From Ambrosia x helenae (taxonomy: Eukaryota; Streptophyta; Magnoliopsida; Asterales; Asteraceae), in assembly GCA_030844895.1 (NCBI GenBank), contig CM061227.1, positions 75,063,575 to 75,127,574 of the forward strand: a stretch of 64,000 bases of DNA. Direction: 5' to 3'. Both the position numbers and the translations under genes were made by a program. A model generated the notes under the pieces. It was given only the letters and a program-made list of their open reading frames with translations, was not told where the DNA came from and made no database searches. Below, piece after piece: positions 12,718 through 22,700 of this stretch. Position 1 is the stretch's first letter. Every line of letters starts with the position of its first letter.

Positions 12718-13068
12718 GTACGATTTAAGGTTCCAATTTTGTTTTGTGTTGCTTTTTAATAATAAGATTTGTGTTTATCAAACCCTAACGTCTAAAATAC
12801 TATGATGTCGTTTAGCCCCATATTTGAAATATGGATCTTGTTGTCGCTATGGTTAGTAGATACCATGGATCAGAGAGATTTAAGCTAATCAAACTCATAT
12901 CTCAAGTTGGTGCAAGTTATGTTGGAGCAATGACTTATTATTGTTTTTTTTATTTATTGTTATTTTATTTCTGTTTTGAGGGTGTAATGATGATGATGGT
13001 TATGATTTGACAAACGATTTATGAAAGTATCAAGAATTAGAAATTAGTAAAATAATTTGAGAATTCGT

Positions 13069-13288
13069 TTTAGGATCGTAATCACGAACCGTGATCTCAC
13101 GAATACCAACCGCAGGGTGCGGAATCCCCTCCGATCATGCAAAATGATTCAGAAATAAACGTAATCGATCGTGATGAAAACAGATAACGAATCACCGAGC
13201 ACTTTCCATAACTTTACTCATGTATTAGATCAAATATCAATGATTACAGATGAAATCCTAGACCTAATACAGAGAATATCACACACAC
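13069..13288 (-). repeat. Antisense Sirevirus-like LTR, left piece (U5 side)
   Basis: On the minus strand this is the end of an LTR whose beginning lies at 21327-21636. The left end TTTAGGATCG aligns with TGTAGGATCG at 45424, the end of a comparable antisense LTR. Summed length of the two pieces is about 530 bp, close to the 520 bp of the LTR at 45424-45943. The LTR was split by the element inserted at 13289. Confidence 0.65.
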
Positions 13289-13782
13289 TGTTGATACACT
13301 ATTATGTGGACGTCACTGTCGAATAGACTAGGGTTGAGTCTTGTATTGTATTACATGAGATTGTAGTGATCCATAAGGGCATTTTATGGATCTGATGCAT
13401 TTATAAATATAGACCAAAACCTAAGTCCATATTCGACCATTCGAAAGGGTCGAATGTGAAAAGGTTCCACATTCGACCTCCTTAAATGGGCGAAGGTGGC
13501 TTATGGTTTCGAACTATAAATAGCAATCTCATGTGTTGGTTTTCATTTGTAGATTTGAGTTTATGCTTTGAATGCTCTCAAGGGGGAGGTCATGCTCGAC
13601 CTCCCCCGGCCCCGAGATAGATGTTTATCCTACTGATGACAGTATCTGTAACCGTTTCTGAATTAATACGAATCTGTGATGACTTTGTTATCATATATTT
13701 CTGTCTCGTCTCGAATCTCCGTCTGAAACCGAGTTGTTTTCGCGTAATCGATCCTTGAATTCGGTTTCTAACCAGATTCTCA
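13289..13782 (+). repeat. LTR a of small non-autonomous copia element
   Basis: 494 bp, TG...CA. It contains TATAAATAG (13515-13523), hairpins of the TTCGACC type at 13430-13495, and a purine/pyrimidine palindrome-like AGGGGGAGGTCATGCTCGACCTCCCCC near 13578. It is near-identical to 15455-15905 over their shared length. Confidence 0.85.
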
Positions 13783-13784
13783 AC

Positions 13785-13796
13785 TGGTATCAGAGC
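13785..13796 (+). other. Primer-binding site
   Basis: TGGTATCAGAGC, two bases after the LTR end, complementary to the 3' end of plant initiator tRNA-Met. This is the usual primer for Ty1/copia minus-strand synthesis. Confidence 0.92.
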
Positions 13797-15441
13797 TATG
13801 GTACCGATTTGAACGATCTAACAGTCGTTTGAATCAATCACAGCTCGTTTTCATGATTTCAGACGTTAAAGTTCAGTTCTTGATTGAAAGGTTGAAACCC
13901 TATCTTCTTAATTGAACCCAAAATCATGTGATTTCACCATGTTTTTGTGAATTCGAATGTTAGGTTTTCATTTCCGCACCTTTCTGTACAAGTTTCATCA
14001 TCAAATTCAAACAATCAGAGTATTTATGGGCTGATTTGCAGAAAATATTGAAGAAGAACACGTTTTTCTGCAAGTGGTCGAATGTGTAGAAGATTTGTGG
14101 CTACGAGAGGTCGAACGTGGAGTGTATTCGGTCGAACGTAGGATTTTGAGGACGAACCTAGAAATTTTCCACATTCGAACCTTACGACAGGTCGAACCTG
14201 GAAACTTTCCACATTCGAACCTCACTACTGGGCGAATGTGAAATTTCAACCAATTATGGTACATTCGACCTTACTAAACGGTCGAACGTAGCTTTATTTC
14301 CACCTTCGCCCCCTCGACATATAGAATGAAAAAATGGTAATTTTTGAAGATTTTTGTGAGAATGGTGATGATGTCTACATAAATTGTTGAAGAAATGATG
14401 ATGATGAAACGTTTTATTGTGGGGTAGTCATGAGAATCAACAGTATGATAATCAGATTCAAATGACTATTATGGGCCAGAAAATAGATAGATTTTATTCC
14501 GCAAGATGAAGAACAGTCAACCCTGTTCCATTGTGATTGAAGGAACTTGTTCAAACAAAGTTGTTATGTACAAGCATATCAAGACTGAGATCTCAATGTT
14601 CTGAAAGTAATGAGGGATCCCAGTAGGAGTCATGTGGCACGTAGATTCAACGAAAGTTTCAAGGTTACAGTCCTGAAGAATTTCAAGAGCTGTTGGTAGT
14701 TATTGTTGGCCCTATAGAAAACTTCAGTTTCTGAAGCATTTCAAGTTCACAATTGTACCGGTAGTTCCTACTGAAAACTTCTGATTGCTTGATTCACTCG
14801 TCTACGGCTAGTATTCTGTTGAACAGATGAAGTTACTCAAGAACATTTAAAGAGAAGAATGTGTTAATGCAATCACAGTCAGCACAGATGAAGAATTTCA
14901 TAGAAGTACAAGTGTCCCAGTGAATTGTTTTGCACATAGTCACATTTGAGATGTTTAATTGGGTATTGACAGTTAGATTTCTCCAGTTGGTGTGAAGGGT
15001 GATGCAAAGGTTAAGTGCAGATATGAGACGTGAATTATTGGTAGTACCTACGTGTTACGTTGAATATCTGATCGGTCAGTATGGACTCCTTCTAGCAGGG
15101 GTCTAATCAGGCTAGTTGGATTGCGCGTGATGTACTTGGTCAAGATGACATTCCTGGGTACTGATGCGACGAGACTGCAGTGCATTACATTGTCAACTTC
15201 ATATTGGCGTAACTAGGTGATCTGGTTGTAGTTCAGCTGAGCATGCCGGTTGATTTCGCAAATGATATACGTGGTCGAGCTGACTTCCTACGAATTGATG
15301 CTGAAGGTCCGTAGTGCATTACTTGGTTGGTTCACGAAGGATATTGTATTTCTAACTCAATGCAATAGTGCATGTATGGAGGGGGAGACCTGTGATTTTG
15401 ACTGTTGACGTGCAAGAGATTTATGGATTTGCCAGCAACGT
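13797..15441 (+). mobile_element. ORF-less internal region of the small element
   Basis: No gag or pol motif is visible, and stops are dense in all plus frames. It carries a hairpin-rich leader (14064-14300) and an extra polypurine motif GGAGGGGGAGA (about 15376-15386) about 65 bp before the true tract. The total of about 1.65 kb makes it a non-autonomous element dependent on proteins from a relative. Confidence 0.7.
14064..14300. repeat. Array of TTCGACC/GGTCGAA hairpin arms
   Basis: At least nine GGTCGAA or TTCGACC/TTCGAACC words lie in 240 bp. They include paired arms around short loops, for example ATTCGAACCTTACGACAGGT followed by CGAACC, and ATTCGACCTTACTAAACGGT followed by CGAACG. In the untranslated leader they would fold as RNA hairpins. 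Confidence 0.75.
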
Positions 15442-15454
15442 CCAAGGGGGAGAT
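15442..15454 (+). other. Polypurine tract of the small element
   Basis: CCAAGGGGGAGAT lies directly before the LTR start TGTTGATGCAC. It would prime plus-strand synthesis. Confidence 0.85.
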
Positions 15455-15905
15455 TGTTGATGCACTATTATGTGGACGTCACTGTCGAATAGACTAGGGT
15501 TGAGTCTTGTATTGTATTACATGAGATTGTGGTGATCCATAAGGGCATTTTATGGATCTGATGCATTTATAAATATAGACCAAAACCTAAGTCCATATTC
15601 GACCATTCGAAAGGGTCGAATGTGGAAAAGTTCCATATTCGACCTCCTTAAATGGGCGAAGGTGGCTTATGGTTTTGGACTATAAATAGCAATCTCATGT
15701 GTTGGTTTTCATTTGTAGATTTGAGTTTATGCTTTGAATGCTCTCAAGGGGGAGGTCATGCCCGACCTCCCCGGCCCCGAGATAGATGTTTATCCTACTG
15801 ATGACAGTGTCTGTAACCGTTTCTGAATTAATACGAATCTGTGATGACTTTGTTATCGTATATTTATGTCTCGTCGCGTAATCTCCCGTCTAAAACCGAG
15901 TTGTT
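15455..15905 (+). repeat. LTR b, truncated at its 3' end
   Basis: Matches LTR a from its first base with few differences, including TATAAATAG at 15681-15689. The match stops after CCGAGTTGTTT, where Sirevirus leader sequence begins. About the last 80 bp of the LTR are missing. Confidence 0.85.
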
Positions 15906-16019
15906 TGTCATCTTTAATTGAGAAAATATGATTGTCGGATGCTTAAAAGTTGAAAAATATTTTGAACGGGACTCGATTTTGAGATTTGGTAAAATTTTTA
16001 AAAATTCCTGATTCACTTT

Positions 16020-16860
16020 CGCCCATTCGATTGGGTCGAAGGAGGAATTTCCTTTTCATTCGTACGTTTCATTTTGGGCGAATGTGAGAGTTCTTTAGTT
16101 GTTTTTCTCTTTCGAACCCTTATGTCTCATTCGTACCTTTCATTAGGGGCGAAGGAGACATAAGCTTCACATTCGACCGAGGTAAATCGGCGAATGAGAA
16201 GCCTATATATATCTTGTCTTCTCATTCGAACCCTTACAAAAAAATTTCAAATTTTCTGATTTAAAGTCCACTTGTTGCTCGTGCTATTTGGATCTTCCCA
16301 TTGTGTTTGCCTGATACTTCTGATCATTTTCCTATAATTTTAGAGGTTAACATCTTCATTTGAAGATTTAATCGATGCATTTCAGTCCGAACCCTAACTG
16401 TCATTAACCATTGATTTTTAGATGATAATTGATCTTAGTTTTGATAGGGTTTCATTATTTGAATGTTTTAGGGGGAGATTATGCAAAAACAAAGGTTTAA
16501 ACAACATCAGTTAGCATAATTGATTGATTTAAAACGTATAAACCCTAGTTTTTGAAATAAAACAATTGATTGTTTGAAAAGATTATTCTGAAGTTTTAGT
16601 TGGTTAATGAATCAAAATAACAAGTTGAAATCAACTGATGTTCAAAATTGATAATTTGAAATGAAGAATTGTCCCTTCGCACGTTTCGAACGGTCGAACG
16701 TACAAAAACGGGCGAAGGAATGGGTTTTGTCTGGGTGAATGAACATATTTGGGCGAATGAAACATTTTTTTTTCAAAAACTTTTACATTCGTACCTATAA
16801 TTCCCCATTTGTACCCCAGAAAATCTCATTCGCACCTCCGTTTGGGCGAATGAAGAGTTC
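16020..16860. repeat. Leader hairpin-arm array
   Basis: Repeated arms such as TTCGCCCATTCGATTGGGTC plus GAA (16018-16040), CATTCGACCGAGGTAAATCG plus GCGAATG (16171-16197) and TCGAACGGTCGAACG (16685-16700). They are interspersed in otherwise AT-rich sequence upstream of the ORF. Confidence 0.65.
16467..16480 (+). other. Internal polypurine tract upstream of extra ORF
   Basis: TTTTAGGGGGAGATT about 460 bp before the ORF start. The same motif lies upstream of the two other ORF copies (minus strand, 49714-49727 and 63595-63607). Sireviruses are known to carry multiple polypurine tracts. Confidence 0.65.
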
Positions 16861-16918
16861 AATTACCAAATTTTCAAAACTTTGATTATTTTGTCGATTT
16901 TTAACATGTTTACTTGTT

Positions 16919-16929
16919 TTATTTTGCAG
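16919..16929 (+). promoter_or_regulatory. Splice-acceptor-like site before extra ORF
   Basis: Pyrimidine-rich ACTTGTTTTATTTTGCAG ends at 16929, eight bases before the ATG at 16938. The copy at 63200 has TTGTTTTACAG at the matching place. Splicing here would produce a short RNA for the ORF; this is inference. Confidence 0.45.
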
Positions 16930-16937
16930 TTCAAACC

Positions 16938-19900
16938 ATGTCTGAACAGGAGAAACATACTGAACAAGCTGGATCATCTTCACAAGCTGCCAAGAAACGA
17001 AATGAAGAACTTTTACCGTTCGAGAATGCGCATAATTGTTGTGCATATCTTGGAGATGTGAAGAAGCACACTGAATTCACAGAGATTATAGAGTTTCTGA
17101 AGAAAAGTCGGGTGATAGACGCAATTGCTACACCTGCAATTATCTACCGAGACATGATACAAGAGTTTTGGACTGAAGCTAAAATGGATTTCTGGGAGTG
17201 TGAAACGTCTCTGGTGAGCAAGATACAAGGAAAATTGGTCATCGTTTCAGAGAAGGATATCAGGGAAGCTTTGAAGCTTCAAGATGAAAAGACTGATCCT
17301 AGATAGCTTAGCTTTATGGAACAGAGAAAGTGCTTTCTAAGGATGAAATATAACGGGCCAATTACTGATGGCTCGTTACACAAGGGAAAGTTGTGTCCAC
17401 AATTCAAGTATTTGGCACATGTGATGATTCATGTATTCGGTTCAGCTGCTGGAGGTTATGATCTGATGAGAAAGAGTATTAGCTCAATGATGGTAGCATT
17501 GATATTGAACAAACCATTCAATGTATCAGGAATGCTTATGGAACATCTATTGGAACCTGTCAGAGGCACAAGGAATCTGAAGTTTTTGTTGTATCCTCGA
17601 TTCCTTCAGATGATTTTTGATCACAAGTATAAAGAATTGAAGAGGGATCCGAAGCAGATTGTAGTTCAAGAACATATGTCCATCAATACATTGGCAAGAA
17701 TGAAAGCATATAAAGGTTTGTCGATGAATGAACGTCCACCTGTTAGACGTTTATTTGGACACTTGGCGAGGATTGACTATGAGGATCCAGGTAAAGGTGA
17801 AGTAAGGCATGCTGATAGTGATTCGGACGATGACAATCCATTACATCCTGTTGATCCAGATGCAAAGCGAAAGCGACAAGTTGTGAATGTAGGAGCTAAG
17901 AGTGGCAAAGGGAAAGAGAAAGAGATAAGGATAGATGTTGTTCCTGAGCCTGCTAAGAAGAAAAGTGCACCAAGAAGGCATAAGAGCATGGCAAAGAAAG
18001 GGTTACACCTAGTTGATGAGGCGTCGGTTGATTCTGAAGAGACACAGGAAGATGAACACTGGGATTCAGATGCTGAAACGGTAAAGACTACCACGCCCAA
18101 GGCCACTGTGGCTGGTGAGTCTGCCAGTCTGAATAGATCGGTGGAGGAACAGAGAATGAATAGCCCTATTCGATTGGATGAAGAGGATGAGGGTTTAGGT
18201 CTGGGAGCAGGAGACTTTCCTGGTTCGCCAGTTCAGGGGGAAAAACCAAAGAAGCCCCAATTCAAAAAGAAAGAAAAGGTGGTAAAGCCCGCAGAGAAAA
18301 GAGCTAGAGAGATTGAAACGTTGATAGCAGGAAAGAAGTTGCCACCTGCTTCTAGCTCGAAATCACCAGTTGCTGCTCCAGCCTCAAAGAAGCAGAAAAC
18401 CACATCTACTTCAAGTACTGAACAGGGAGCTGATATACCTGTTGATGCCTTTAATGAAGCATTAGATAATGTTCTGAACACTGTTAATCGGAAACTTGCT
18501 AACATGATGAACCTAATAAACAAGCAGCAGACTGAGATTGCCCAATTGAGACAAAACGACTCAAAGATGTTGGATGTAGTGGTTACATCACATGAGAATA
18601 ATGAGGAATTGAAAAAGAAGATCAAATAGTTGCAGAAGGATAATAAGAAGCTGTTGAAACATGAGCAAAGGAACACCAGACGGATTTTAGCTTTGAAGGG
18701 AGAAAATAAGAAGCTGAAAGAGAGTAATAAAAACATGGACAATCTGATTAAAGATTTATACTCTCGAGCTCCTCAGTTGATAGAAGGTGAAGAAGATAAA
18801 GAGCTAGATGAGGAGCAAGTTGATTTTGAACTGACTGATGATGAGGAGGAGGATGATGAAGATCTTGATGAAGATGCTGGTAAAGCTCCTAAAAAGAAGA
18901 AGGATGATGGAGATGATGATGGTTCGAATGATGGTTCTGGTGATGATAGCAGCTCTGCATTTGATGATGATAATGATGAAAATGATGATGACGATACAGA
19001 CAAATATAAGTATGAGAAGAGAGAATCTGGAAAAGGAGGAGAATCTAGTTCAAAAGCTCCTGGAGGATTAGTGGATGATGATACGATCTTCGGGAATGAA
19101 AAGCTGAGGTCTATGTCTGAAGATGATACACAGATGTATCGCCAGATGCTTACTGATCAAGTCTGGACGATTGACATGACCAGCAGATTTTCTGAGATCT
19201 TTGAATCTTGTGACAGGGTGTTTGAATTAGAATATAATGATCCAGATTTGGAAGATGGTGAAGTCTCGGCAGCGATGACTAACGAGATCTTTGAAGGTTT
19301 AGCGAAACAGGTTGGAAAAACGTTAGAAGAACTGTTGGCTGAAAACCAGATTCCTGATCTACCTGAAAAGGAAGCTGGAGGTCATTCTGATGATCGTGAG
19401 GTACCTGGGTTCGAGGATATAGAAGTTGAAGATGTGACTAGTGAAGAGTATCCAGAATATTTTAAGAAAGACAAGAATTCTGGATTTACTGCTTTCACTG
19501 ATGAACTGTTAAATGAAGCCGAGAGACTTGCAAAAGAGAAAAGTGATAAATTTGTTGATGAAGTGTTCAAAGGGCATGATAAACCGCATATCAAACAATC
19601 CGATAGCTTGAAAGAGTTACTGAGGGAATGAAAGGAGAAAGAGGCTAATCGTCCTAAAGCTGAGATTCAGGGTAGCTTTTATAAATTCCACAACGACATG
19701 TTTAAAGGAAAAGCGTTGGGTTAGAAGTTTATAAAGCAATTGAAGTGTGTTGCAGTGAAGTGGGAGAAGGGGATACTCTACTTTGATAGATTTCATGATT
19801 TGAAAACTCTCCCATACTGGGCCATTCGTGATATTTGTCGTCACAAGTTGACTGGAACGACAAATGATCAGATTGCTTACTTTGCTGATAAGATGGCTAG

Positions 19901-20492
19901 AGAAAGCAGGACGAAGTGGAATCTCTTTGAACCTCAGTATCCAAAGAGGATTGTTCACAAGAAAACCATTGATGATATTACCGCTTTGCCCAAGGTGACT
20001 TTAAAGTACAAACCACCAAAAGTGTTGAGGCATATTCCATTGTTGCAGATTCCTAAACATTTTGCAAAAGATTTTATCTGGTGGTACTACGATTGGAAGA
20101 TTGCAGAAGCTGTGATAGTGTTGAAAGACGGAGACAAGAATTTCAGAAAGATACACATATTTGATCCCATGTGGTTGGTGAATTGCTCACATGAGGACAT
20201 CATTATGTTGTATTACAATCCAATTTTCAGCGATGTGAAAGATGCTGAACAAGCAAGTAAATACCAGCGTGTGGTATTTCTGTGCTTTGCTCATGATATC
20301 AATGCCGGATGAGACTATGACATGAAGCTCGGCAAGTTTGTTAAAGCTCAAGAGGTTCCTGAAGCGACAAAGAAAAAGCCGAAGCAAGTATTTGAAAAGG
20401 TGATGACGTTGGAAGAAAAGAAACTTTTGAGGATAAAGCTGATGAACAAGAGAATGGATGAAGAACGAAGGCTTAAACAATCCAAGCAATAG
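16938..20492 (+). pseudogene. Sirevirus extra (envelope-position) ORF, copy 1
   Basis: About 1,184 codons in a single frame with five internal stops (17304, 18627, 19629, 19722, 20310) and no frameshift. Parts: an N-terminal conserved block with HNCCAYLG (about 17029) and MKYNGPITD (about 17343); a hydrophobic stretch SSMMVALILNKPFNVSGM (about 17486); a Lys/Arg-rich segment (17860-18000), possibly nuclear targeting; a long coiled-coil-like heptad region (18440-18770); an Asp/Glu run (18790-19010); and a conserved C-terminal block (19670-20310) with WEKGILYFDRFHD, LPYWAIRDICRH, FDPMWLVNCS and a final KQSKQ. The function is unknown. It lies where Sireviruses have an envelope-like gene, but I see no clear signal peptide or membrane anchor. 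Copies at 45957 and 59735 share both ends. Confidence 0.75.
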
Positions 20493-20493
20493 T

Positions 20494-20505
20494 CGAGGGG
20501 GAGTT
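20494..20505 (+). other. Polypurine tract, copy 1 element
   Basis: CGAGGGGGAGTT, one base after the ORF stop (20490-20492) and directly before the LTR start TGTAGATGC. Confidence 0.85.
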
Positions 20506-21042
20506 TGTAGATGCATTATTGTGCGACTAATGCTTTGGATTACAATAAACATATGTTAATGGTGATTGTCGAACGGGCGAAGGAGTATGAATGTGGGCGA
20601 ATGAAGAATTTACTGGGTGCGAAGGAGAAGAAACATACGAAGGAGAGACAAGGAGTGCGAATGTAGATTTATTGTTTTGTAGTGCTTGGTTCGCACGAAG
20701 TGTTTGGGCGAACCTGCACATTCGACCATTCAATTTGGGCGAATGTGCAGGCCTATAAATAGGTTAAGCCATTTTTGAAAGTAGTTGTTGATCATTTTAT
20801 TTCCCTCCTGTTTTGTGTCTCTCCCTAGTGTTTTGTCAACTTATTTTCACGTCATATCTGATTGTAATCTTTATTAAAACGTGTAATTTGAGTTGATTAT
20901 TAATGAGAAAAACCTTTGAAAGATGATTTCTATGATTTGATTGCTTGATTATCATAATTGTGATTGATTCAGGGATTCTGCACCTGAATCAAACTTGTTT
21001 AATCAATCTCTTTGTAGATTTTGACGATCCTAAGCGCATACA
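20506..21042 (+). repeat. Sirevirus-like 3' LTR
   Basis: 537 bp, starting TGTAGATGCATTATTG and ending GCGCATACA. It has hairpin arms (20565-20745), TATAAATAG at 20754-20762 and TC-rich sequence after it. The LTR at 57279 begins similarly (TGTAGGTGCATGAATG) and ends CTCTACA. The following bases AAGTTGGT resemble the start of an LTR/primer-site junction. Confidence 0.78.
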
Positions 21043-21326
21043 AAGTTGGTTTTGGACTATAAATAGCAATCTCATGTGTTGGTTTTCATTTGTAGATTTG
21101 AGTTTATGCTTTCAATGCTCTCAAGGGGGAGGTCATGCCCGACCTCCCCCGGCCCCGAGATAGATGTTTATCCTACTGATGACAGTGTCTGTAACCGTTT
21201 CTGAATTAATACGAATCTGTGATGACTTTGTTATCTATATTTCTGTCTCGTCTCGAATCTCCCGTCTGAAACTGAGTTGTTTTCGCGTAATCGATCCTTG
21301 AATTCGGTTTCTAACCGGATTCCTCA
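21043..21326 (+). repeat. LTR c, 5'-truncated copy of the small element LTR
   Basis: From GGTTTTGGACTATAAATAGC (TATAAATAG at 21058-21066) to GATTCCTCA. It matches LTR a to its last base and includes the end that LTR b lacks. It is followed by CACAC, the presumed target duplication. Confidence 0.8.
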
Positions 21327-21636
21327 CACACACAAACTAGGGAAAAGCTCAAATGATAACTCACTTCAAAATAACAAACTTTTCCCTTTTTATAAGCTCC
21401 CACATTCACCCCTTTCATAAGGTCGAATGTGTTCATTCGACCCCTCGTGGGTTCGAATGAAGCCTTTTCTATCTTTCAATCTACGTTCGACCTATAATAA
21501 ACTACATTCGACCTCCCGACTGGTCGAATGTATCTTCAAGCTAAAGTCTTGGTCGTTTTCTGATTATCTGAACCTTCGACATTCAGTACTGGATCACTAG
21601 CTGGGGACATAAATGAATAATGCACTTATAATCTCC
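21327..21636 (-). repeat. Antisense Sirevirus-like LTR, right piece (U3 side)
   Basis: On minus it starts after a polypurine tract (AAGGGGGAGAT, 21633-21645 region) with ATAAGTGCATTATTC, like TGTAGATGCATTATTG at 20506. It carries hairpins at 21434-21459 and 21505-21530. The rest of this LTR is at 13069-13288. Confidence 0.68.
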
Positions 21637-22700
21637 CCCTTGGACCTAGCTAGTGATGTACCCAATCAAAAAGTTATCAATTCTTCAAGTCTTGATCTCA
21701 TCATCTTGAATGACTTGAAAACTTTCCTTTTTCTTGCATGTTTGTGTCGAGGTTCTTGTCTATCTCTGCAGTAATCTTCAAAATCTTAGACAGACTCAAG
21801 AAATCTTGGCTTTGTCATTTGTTGGTCCATGGATGAACACCGACAGCAAATTTGAATTCTTCGATCTTAAATCATTTCTTTACCACTTCTGACTAAATTC
21901 CTGGTGTTCTGGTGATCTTGATGTTCAGGTTTAGGTCTTGTTCAATTACATTCATTGTCGATGAATCTTGAACAGTGCACCTATTGCTTTCGATTCTGCA
22001 GAAAAATTTACTAAAAACTGCACAAACTACAACCAGCATTAGACACGACAAATATCTTGGAAGTACTCTTCACATTCCTTTTGACCCTCAATAGTTCTCC
22101 CCCTGAACTATTAAACATTTTTCATTTGCACCAGAAACTTGAAAATCTGTAGTCTTTTTCAACTTTTAAGTATTTGAGCATTCACATTAAGTATCCCATC
22201 ATCGGTTATCAAAAATAAAATTGAAACAAAACATTTTAATTTTTCAAAGTTTATGCTAAAACACACCAAAAATCTTTTTGAATTTTCTAATAGATTTGCA
22301 TAAAAATAAACTAAACATATTTTTGTGAATCTTCCGGTAAGAGGATCATATCAGTATTGAAACAGTCAGTCAAAACTCCTTTTGATCAATTTTCTGCTTT
22401 TTAACATTGAGCATCCTACAACCATTACCAGTATGTTTGTCCATTAAAACTCAAAATCATTATTCAATGTTCAGCATTTCAGATACATTATGGTAATATT
22501 AGATACTGAAAAATCTATGGTCCCCGCACACGTGACACATTCACGTATCAAGAATTTCACAAAGCTTCATTGTAACACGTGATTATATTGTAGTTATCCG
22601 TTAGTTACAAAGTATGAGCCACAGCGGTGACAGGTCAGCAAATTAATGCTTTAAAGCGACTTATGCACTCAACCAGGGTGAGGACTAAGTTGCAAATACG
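21637..22700 (-). mobile_element. 3' internal region of antisense Sirevirus, no extra ORF
   Basis: Reading minus: a conserved block including CTGATATGATCCTCTTACCG (about 22330-22350) and the stretch around 22500-22690, an internal polypurine motif (CAGGGGGAGAACT, about 22092-22104), then the true tract before the LTR. The same block lies at 50460-50940. Here only about 450 bp separate the two polypurine tracts and no ORF is present between them. No gene in this stretch. Confidence 0.65.

Larger units (their letters stand above)
10761..12908 (+). repeat. Tandem duplication, period about 1.05 kb
   Basis: A unit of about 1048-1050 bp occurs twice (10761-11809 and 11810-12859), followed by the first about 50 bp of a third. 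The word CACTTCGC sits at 10943 and 11991, and the flanking 180 bp are nearly identical. Each unit also holds an inverted copy of its own first 49 bp about 580 bp downstream. Units differ by scattered substitutions, so the duplication is not very recent. Confidence 0.85.
9950..12960. repeat. Scrambled repeat mosaic, left part
   Basis: No gene is supported. The stretch is built of short blocks that recur here and at 22700-25900 in different order and both orientations. A core block GATACCATGGATCAGAGAGA...AATCAAACTCATATCTC lies at about 10761-10809, 11810-11859 and 12860-12908 on plus, and inverted at 11341-11389 and 12389-12437. Another block, AATAGTGACCCTCTGG/AATAGTGACCCAC, recurs many times. 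Which element class this belongs to is unknown. Confidence 0.7.
15906..21042 (+). mobile_element. Sirevirus-like 3' fragment with extra ORF
   Basis: Contains, in order, a hairpin-rich leader, an internal polypurine tract, a long ORF with stops, the true polypurine tract and a complete 3' LTR. Bases near 15930-15950 (GATTGTCGGATG) resemble the minus-strand sequence near 50320-50335, just after the conserved block of the antisense element, so gag-pol and the 5' LTR have been lost to the left. No 5' LTR or primer-binding site exists. Confidence 0.72.
13289..21326 (+). mobile_element. Composite copia-type insertion with three LTR copies
   Basis: The outer ends are an LTR start (TGTTGATACAC, 13289) and an LTR end (GATTCCTCA, 21326). 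CACAC flanks both sides (13284-13288 and 21327-21331), consistent with a 5 bp target duplication. Inside are LTR a (13289-13782), a short internal region, LTR b (15455-15905, lacking its last about 80 bp), a foreign Sirevirus 3' fragment (15906-21042) and LTR c (21043-21326, lacking its first part). LTR b and c overlap by about 225 bp of homologous sequence, so this is not a simple insertion into one LTR. Confidence 0.7.

Noticed and set aside
10900..12900. CRISPR-like or satellite array
   Set aside because: Only two long units plus a partial third, no short regular repeat and spacer pattern; plant DNA.
17777..18742. Long minus ORFs across the extra ORF
   Set aside because: Ser/Phe-rich antisense readings without conservation in the other copies.
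18773..19003. Ser-rich minus-strand ORF opposite the acidic run
   Set aside because: It is the shadow of the Asp/Glu-coding GAT/GAA repeats of the extra ORF on plus.
18838..19071. Met/Lys-rich plus ORF in the acidic run
   Set aside because: Off-frame reading of the same GATGAT repeats.
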